A DNA stretch of 64,000 nucleotides, taken from contig CAVZGN010000003.1 in the NCBI GenBank assembly GCA_963774895.1, positions 417,422 through 481,421 on the forward strand, given 5' to 3'. Origin of the DNA: REEB76 sp963774895 (GTDB lineage Bacteria; Pseudomonadota; Gammaproteobacteria; Natronospirales; REEB76). Below are positions 62,350 to 64,000 of this stretch, in pieces. Every line of letters begins with the position of its first letter. The first letter of the stretch is position 1. Below the pieces are notes generated by a model. That model saw nothing but the letters and a program-made list of their open reading frames with translations, ran no database searches and had not been told where the DNA came from. Made by a program: the position numbers and the translations under genes.

Positions 62350-64000
62350 TCACATGGCCGCTATACGAATCGCTTCATCCACATCGACAGCCACCAGGCG
62401 TGAAACTCCGGGTTCTTGCATGGTCACGCCAATAAGTTGATTGGCCATTTCCATGGTGCCTTTATTGTGTGTGATGAATACAAACTGGACACGATCCGTC
62501 ATACCGCGCACCAGGTCACCGAAGCGACCGATATTGGCCTCATCCAGTGGTGCGTCCACCTCGTCCAGCAGACAGAAAGGTGCGGGGTTGAGTTCAAAAA
62601 TGGCAAAAACCAGTGCGACTGCCGCCAGCGCTTTTTCGCCGCCAGACAGCAGGTGGATAGTGCTGTTACGCTTGCCCGGTGGGCGCGCCATGATTGTCAC
62701 ACCTGCATCCAATAATTCTTCACCTGTGAGTTCCAAGTAGGCATGGCCACCGCCGAAAAGTTTCGGGAAACTGGTCTGCAATCCAGTATTGACCTTGTCA
62801 AAGGTTTCTTTGAAACGCGTACGAGTCTCCCGGTCGATCTTGCGAATGGCGTCACCCAAGGTTTTCAGCGCCTCGTTGAGATCCGCCAGCTGGGAATCCA
62901 GGTATTGTTTGCGTTCTGAATACTGGGTGAATTCCTGAATGGCCGCCAGGTTTATCGGACCAAGGCGCTCAATACGCTGTTCGACATTGGCAATTTTTTC
63001 CTTCCATAAATCGGGATTGCAATCTGCTTGCATTCCCTTCAGTACTTCTTCCAAAACATAACCATCCTGCTGTAATTGCTCCACCAATGTCGCACGGCGT
63101 ATACGCGCTTCCTGTGTACCGAGACGCAACTGCTGTACCTGCTCGCGTAATTCCTCCGCCTTACGTTCGCACGCGTGCCGCTGCTGTTCTAAATCCCGCA
63201 CCTGCTCTGCAAAAGTTTCAAGTTTGCGGCGTGCCTCCATCAGATCAGAATCCATGCCGCTGCGCTTAGTGAGCAGGTCTTTAAGTTCTGATTCTAATTG
63301 GCGGGTAGGTTGCACGGCGTCTTTGGCGGCTTGTATCAGTCCTGAACGGCGACTCTCCATCTGTGCCAGTTGCGTTTGCATGCGGGTGAGATTCTGCTGG
63401 GTGGATTCCAGCAGGGAGCGTTGCGATTCCAATTTGAGGGCTAGGGCATGCATCGCATCGGCTTCGGTTTTGGCGCGACTGCGTGTCGTCTCGGCCTGGT
63501 TACGCAATTTGTCGCGTTGTTCCTGCAAGCCAGGTCGCCGTGATTCGTGTACCTGCATGGAATCCAGCGTAGCCTCCATTTGCTTGCGTGCGGATTTAAG
63601 CTCGGTTTCAATCGTGGTGATCTGCTGATTATTTTCAAGCATTTCTGTATCGAGCCGTTCGATACGTTGCCCCAGTTGCTCAAGACTATTGTTGGCGGTT
63701 TCAAGCCGAGAAACAGTCTCTGCCTGTCGACGATGCGCAAGATTCAGCTGTGTCTGGGCTTTTTCACGCCGTGTTTCCAATTCCCTGAGCTGCATGCGGA
63801 TATGCTCGAGCTGTCCAGTTTGCTTTTCTATGTTGCGAGCTACGTCCGCCAATTCCGCCTTGTGTTGTTTAAGTTCCTGTGCGCGTGCAATCACCCCGGC
63901 GCGCTCGTCCTGATCACGGATGATGCGTGCCCAATGCCGTCCCAACCAGATGCCATCGCGGGTGATCACCGACCCGCCCGCCGACAGACAGCAATACATC
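62350..64000 (-). CDS. smc: Chromosome partition protein Smc (C-terminal part; gene continues past the window)
   Basis: About 550 residues visible. Starts in the hinge region (VITRDGIWLGRHW), then a long coiled coil and the C-terminal ATPase head: HIYLELTGEELLDAG-type, RPPGKRNSTIHLLSGGEKALAAVALVFA (signature), FCLLDEVDAPLDEANIGRFG (Walker B) and FITHNKGTMEMA. Functions with ScpA and ScpB (53-54.6 kb). The N-terminal head lies beyond base 64000. Confidence 0.96.
   Translation of the reverse strand, partial: MYCCLSAGGSVITRDGIWLGRHWARIIRDQDERAGVIARAQELKQHKAELADVARNIEKQTGQLEHIRMQLRELETRREKAQTQLNLAHRRQAETVSRLETANNSLEQLGQRIERLDTEMLENNQQITTIETELKSARKQMEATLDSMQVHESRRPGLQEQRDKLRNQAETTRSRAKTEADAMHALALKLESQRSLLESTQQNLTRMQTQLAQMESRRSGLIQAAKDAVQPTRQLESELKDLLTKRSGMDSDLMEARRKLETFAEQVRDLEQQRHACERKAEELREQVQQLRLGTQEARIRRATLVEQLQQDGYVLEEVLKGMQADCNPDLWKEKIANVEQRIERLGPINLAAIQEFTQYSERKQYLDSQLADLNEALKTLGDAIRKIDRETRTRFKETFDKVNTGLQTSFPKLFGGGHAYLELTGEELLDAGVTIMARPPGKRNSTIHLLSGGEKALAAVALVFAIFELNPAPFCLLDEVDAPLDEANIGRFGDLVRGMTDRVQFVFITHNKGTMEMANQLIGVTMQEPGVSRLVAVDVDEAIRIAAM

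Overview
This is 64 kb of gammaproteobacterial core chromosome at roughly mid-50s % GC (estimated by eye). The evidence is gene content and gene order: fabD-fabG-acpP-fabF-pab-mltG-tmk-holB-pilZ, thrS-infC-rpmI-rplT-pheST-ihfA, gyrA-serC-hisC-aroA-cmk-rpsA-ihfB-lapAB, mtaD-ubiG-mupP-yciK, trpS-scpAB-rluB and smc-zipA-ligA. SMC/ScpAB instead of MukBEF, rhombosortase, and PilZ beside holB point away from Enterobacterales and towards a Pseudomonas/Nevskiales/Xanthomonadales-like or Chromatiales-like lineage. The family cannot be fixed from the sequence alone. I see no insertion sequence, prophage, CRISPR array or rRNA.

Layout. 1-2.2 kb (+): end of a beta-oxidation alpha-subunit gene with an apparent frameshift, a hotdog acyl-CoA thioesterase, and a tandem cNMP-binding/rhodanese protein. 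2.2-12.2 kb (-): fatty-acid synthesis, p-aminobenzoate synthesis, MltG, thymidylate kinase, Pol III delta', PilZ and a TPR/Asp-Asn hydroxylase. 12.2-12.8 kb (-): rhombosortase. 12.9-18.5 kb (+): gspGHIJKLMN of a type II secretion system whose C, D, E and F components are not in the window. 18.7-22 kb (+): a GAF/multi-PAS/GGDEF/EAL c-di-GMP protein. 22-30 kb (-): tRNA-Val, thrS, infC, rpmI, rplT, pheS, pheT, ihfA, a MerR-like gene, tRNA-Pro and a possible small membrane protein. 30-34.5 kb: uvrB (-), aspC (+), tRNA-Asn (+), a glycosyltransferase (+). 34.5-46.1 kb (-): galU, lapB, lapA, ihfB, rpsA, cmk, aroA, hisC, serC, gyrA. 46.3-52.1 kb (+): OmpA-like lipoprotein, mtaD, ubiG, mupP, rmuC, yciK. 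52.1-57.1 kb (-): rluB, scpB, scpA, trpS, a site-2 protease and yciO. 57.2-59 kb (+): yciB, bolA-like, parvulin lipoprotein. 59-64 kb (-): DUF1499 lipoprotein, ligA, zipA and the C-terminal half of smc.

How the genes work together. The minus-strand block at 2-12 kb links acyl-chain elongation with folate, nucleotide and replication functions. The translation block at 22-30 kb carries the expected autoregulatory signals: a non-canonical AUC start on infC, a structured leader before rpmI, and an intrinsic terminator between rplT and pheS. Both IHF subunits (ihfA, ihfB) and all three condensin subunits (smc, scpA, scpB) are present. Many genes overlap by 1-4 bases (ATGA, TAATG, TGATG), which indicates tight translational coupling. 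No stretch longer than about 300 bases lacks a gene.

I found no convincing wholly new multi-gene system. The most notable observations are the frameshift at base ~115, the leader/terminator architecture of the infC-pheS region, the GspG that lacks the usual acidic calcium loop, the rhombosortase beside a split T2SS operon, and the cNMP/cNMP/rhodanese and TPR/hydroxylase fusions.
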